From assembly GCA_963814985.1 (NCBI GenBank), contig CAWFFV010000040.1:1-7374 (forward strand): a stretch of 7,374 nt of DNA, given 5' to 3'. A model generated the notes under the pieces. It saw nothing but the letters and a program-made list of their open reading frames with translations. It searched no databases and was not told the DNA's origin. The stretch is from CAWFFV01 sp963814985. Its GTDB lineage: Bacteria > Chloroflexota > Ktedonobacteria > Ktedonobacterales > Ktedonobacteraceae. Below, one piece after another: positions 6,074 through 7,374 of the stretch (its first letter is position 1; every line of letters starts with the position of its first letter). The translations under genes and the position numbers were made by a program.

Positions 6074-7009
6074 ATGTCCATACCTACAACCCAGGCTATC
6101 CGCGTCCACGCATATGGAGGGCCGGAACAGCTAAAACTTGAACAGCTACCACGTCCAGTGCCACAGGCAGGCGAGGTGCTGGTTCATGTACATGCCGCAG
6201 GGGTGAATCCAATCGATTGGAAGCTTCGCGCGGGTTTTCTCAAAGACTTTTTTCCACAATCATTTCCACATATTCCAGGCAGGGACCTCGCTGGCATAGT
6301 GGAAGAGGTCGGTCCTGGTGTCACAACCTTCCAGAAAGGACAGGCAGTCTTCGGCCAGAGCGCAAATGGATCATATACCGAATACGCTGTCGCGTCCGTC
6401 CAAACCCTGGCACTCAAACCTGAGACGATCAGCTTTGACGAGGCAGCCACCATTCCGGTGGGCGCAACAACTGCCTGGCAGGGTCTCTTTGACCATGGCC
6501 AGTTACAGTCCGGCCAACGGGTCCTGATCCTGGGCGCTGCTGGTGGCGTTGGCCTGTTTGCAGTCCAGTTGGCCCGCTGGAAGGGCGCACAGGTGATAGG
6601 CACGGCTTCAACGGCTAATCTGGATTTTGTACGCTCCCTGGGCGCAGAAACCGTAATCGATTACACTACGACAGCCGTTGAGCGCGCCGTTCATGATGTA
6701 GATCTGGTGTTGGATACGGTTGGAGGGGAAGCACTTGCAACCGTCTGGCCGGTCTGAAACGCGGTGGCACACTGATCTCCATTGCTGGCCAGCCTTCGGA
6801 AGAGAAGGCACGTGAACGGAACATTCGTACAACGAGATTTGGTGCTCAGGTCTTCCGGTGAACTGCTGGGTACCTTTGCCCGCTTGATCGATGAAGGTCA
6901 ACTCAAGGTTGCCGTCGCCACGCAGTTTTCCCTGCACGATGCATACAAAGCTCATGAACTGAGCCAGAGCGGGCACGGACGCGGACGCATTGTGCTGCAT
7001 ATCAGCTAA
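6074..7009 (+). pseudogene. NADP-dependent zinc-less medium-chain dehydrogenase (quinone oxidoreductase type), two C-terminal frameshifts
   Basis: The ATG has AAGGAG ten bases upstream (6058-6063); the frame also opens at TTG 6047 but without such a site. The GroES-like N-terminal domain shows AAGVNPIDWKLRAG (residues 41-54), PGRDLAGIVEEVGPGV (68-83) and EYAVAS. The Rossmann domain shows AATIPVGATTAWQGL (124-138) and GAAGGVG (154-160) for NADPH, then LDTVGGEALATV. The Cys ligands of structural zinc are absent, as in quinone oxidoreductases, which reduce quinones or enone carbonyls. The frame breaks at about 6741-6745; GLKRGGTLISIAGQP follows in a second frame, and another break near 6850 leads to SGELLGTFARLIDEGQLK and SGHGRGRIVL, ending at TAA 7007-7009. 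Repaired length is about 312 residues, normal for the family. Without repair the product would lose its last quarter. It is GC-richer than the kinase gene. Confidence 0.85.
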
Positions 7010-7105
7010 TAAGCTGCAAGAAGGTTGTAATTCCCTACTTGTCCGCAGCTTGCCCTGGGCAGCAGCATGAGTCATCCCGAATTTTTCGAACAAGAGTTCA
7101 TACTC

Positions 7106-7122
7106 TCTCAAGTGGCTTGAGA
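7106..7122. repeat. Small stem-loop, 7 bp
   Basis: TCTCAAG pairs with CTTGAGA around TGG. It is the first of four closely spaced dyads after the dehydrogenase gene. No function can be given from sequence alone. Confidence 0.4.
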
Positions 7123-7131
7123 AGCGGGATT

Positions 7132-7154
7132 GTCAAGGGCAGTGAGCCCTTGAC
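7132..7154. repeat. Stem-loop, 9 bp with 5-base loop
   Basis: GTCAAGGGC (7132-7140) pairs exactly with GCCCTTGAC (7146-7154). It sits seven bases before the GC-rich hairpin at 7161 and may form one folded 3' region with it. Confidence 0.55.
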
Positions 7155-7160
7155 CGGGGC

Positions 7161-7191
7161 GCGGGGTGTCCCCGCAACATTTCTTTTTTTT
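7161..7191 (+). terminator. Probable terminator: GC-rich hairpin and T-run
   Basis: GCGGGG (7161-7166) pairs with CCCCGC (7170-7175) around TGT. After AACATTTC comes a run of eight T (7184-7191). The eight-base gap before the main T-run is longer than ideal, and it lies about 150 bases after the dehydrogenase stop. It remains the best terminator candidate for that gene. Confidence 0.5.
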
Positions 7192-7293
7192 CCTCGCGCT
7201 GCCAGCAGGCGGCACATAAAAGAAGTAAAAAGAGTTTCTGGGGACACCCCACATCCCACCAGGAGGCTACCGCCCCCTGGGCCCCCGTTTTTG

Positions 7294-7316
7294 CGAACTT
7301 TTGAAACAAAAGTTCG
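7294..7316. repeat. Stem-loop, 10 bp with 3-base loop
   Basis: CGAACTTTTG (7294-7303) pairs exactly with CAAAAGTTCG (7307-7316). No T-run follows on the + strand. Read on the minus strand it is followed by GCAAAAACG, which lacks the T-run as well, so a terminator role is doubtful. Confidence 0.5.
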
Positions 7317-7374
7317 GGTAATTCATGCTAATCCAATTGCTAAATTACGAGATACCTGCCTGTGTCAAAGCCTC

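Larger units (their letters stand above)
7010..7374. other. Non-coding 3' region rich in dyads
   Basis: No plausible gene is visible in these 365 bases; a minus-strand frame that overlaps it is antisense to the dehydrogenase. Besides the four hairpins listed, AAGCTGC (7011-7017) is matched by GCAGCTT (7045-7051), and GGGGTGTCCCC (7163-7173) is matched by GGGGACACCCC (7240-7250). The stretch 7255-7290 is very C-rich. The density of symmetric elements suggests a dispersed repeat unit or a structured RNA. Confidence 0.5.

Noticed and set aside
1..7374. CRISPR array, tRNA or rRNA genes.
   Set aside because: No regularly spaced repeats with unique spacers, no cloverleaf with a CCA-type end and no rRNA-like conserved stretch was found by reading either strand.

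Overview
This stretch reads as an accessory, decaying region of a bacterial chromosome. The gene content is a membrane receptor Ser/Thr kinase with an outside solute-binding domain, an orphan P-loop ATPase, a histidine phosphatase and two NAD(P)-type oxidoreductases. Together with moderate GC and large intergenic hairpins, it suggests a soil-type Chloroflexota such as the Ktedonobacteria. That assignment is inference from gene style and not from a marker gene.

Layout, all genes on the + strand. (1) 167-2533: one long decayed gene, an N-terminal Ser/Thr protein kinase, a proline-rich linker, one membrane helix and a C-terminal branched-chain-amino-acid-type binding domain. It carries at least ten frameshifts and one clear nonsense change, and key kinase residues are substituted. 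(2) 2557-2776: a 38-bp perfect inverted repeat, a promoter-like block with two GTCACA boxes, and a 16-bp palindrome. (3) 2789-4175: an ATPase with an intact Walker A. Its Walker B is odd, and its C-terminal helical segment is displaced by a one-base shift. (4) 4189-4300: a 42-bp palindrome, then a second promoter-like block of the same layout. (5) 4370-5025: a histidine-phosphatase gene broken by about three shifts and lacking a convincing start. (6) 5026-5344: intergenic, with a 16-bp operator-like palindrome and an 18-bp stem-loop. (7) 5345-5975: a dinucleotide-binding enzyme of the F420-dependent NADP reductase type, shifted just after its ATG, followed by a clean intrinsic terminator. (8) 6074-7009: a zinc-less medium-chain dehydrogenase (quinone-oxidoreductase type) with two shifts near its C-terminus. 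(9) 7010-7374: no gene, but a dense set of hairpins.

The genes seem to be separate transcription units, not one operon: each gap holds a hairpin or terminator, and most hold a promoter- or operator-like site. The two redox enzymes are neighbours but are separated by a terminator. Every recognisable gene has at least one frame disruption. In the kinase gene, substitutions at catalytic residues argue for real decay. In the other genes single-base indels could equally be assembly errors, and raw reads would decide.
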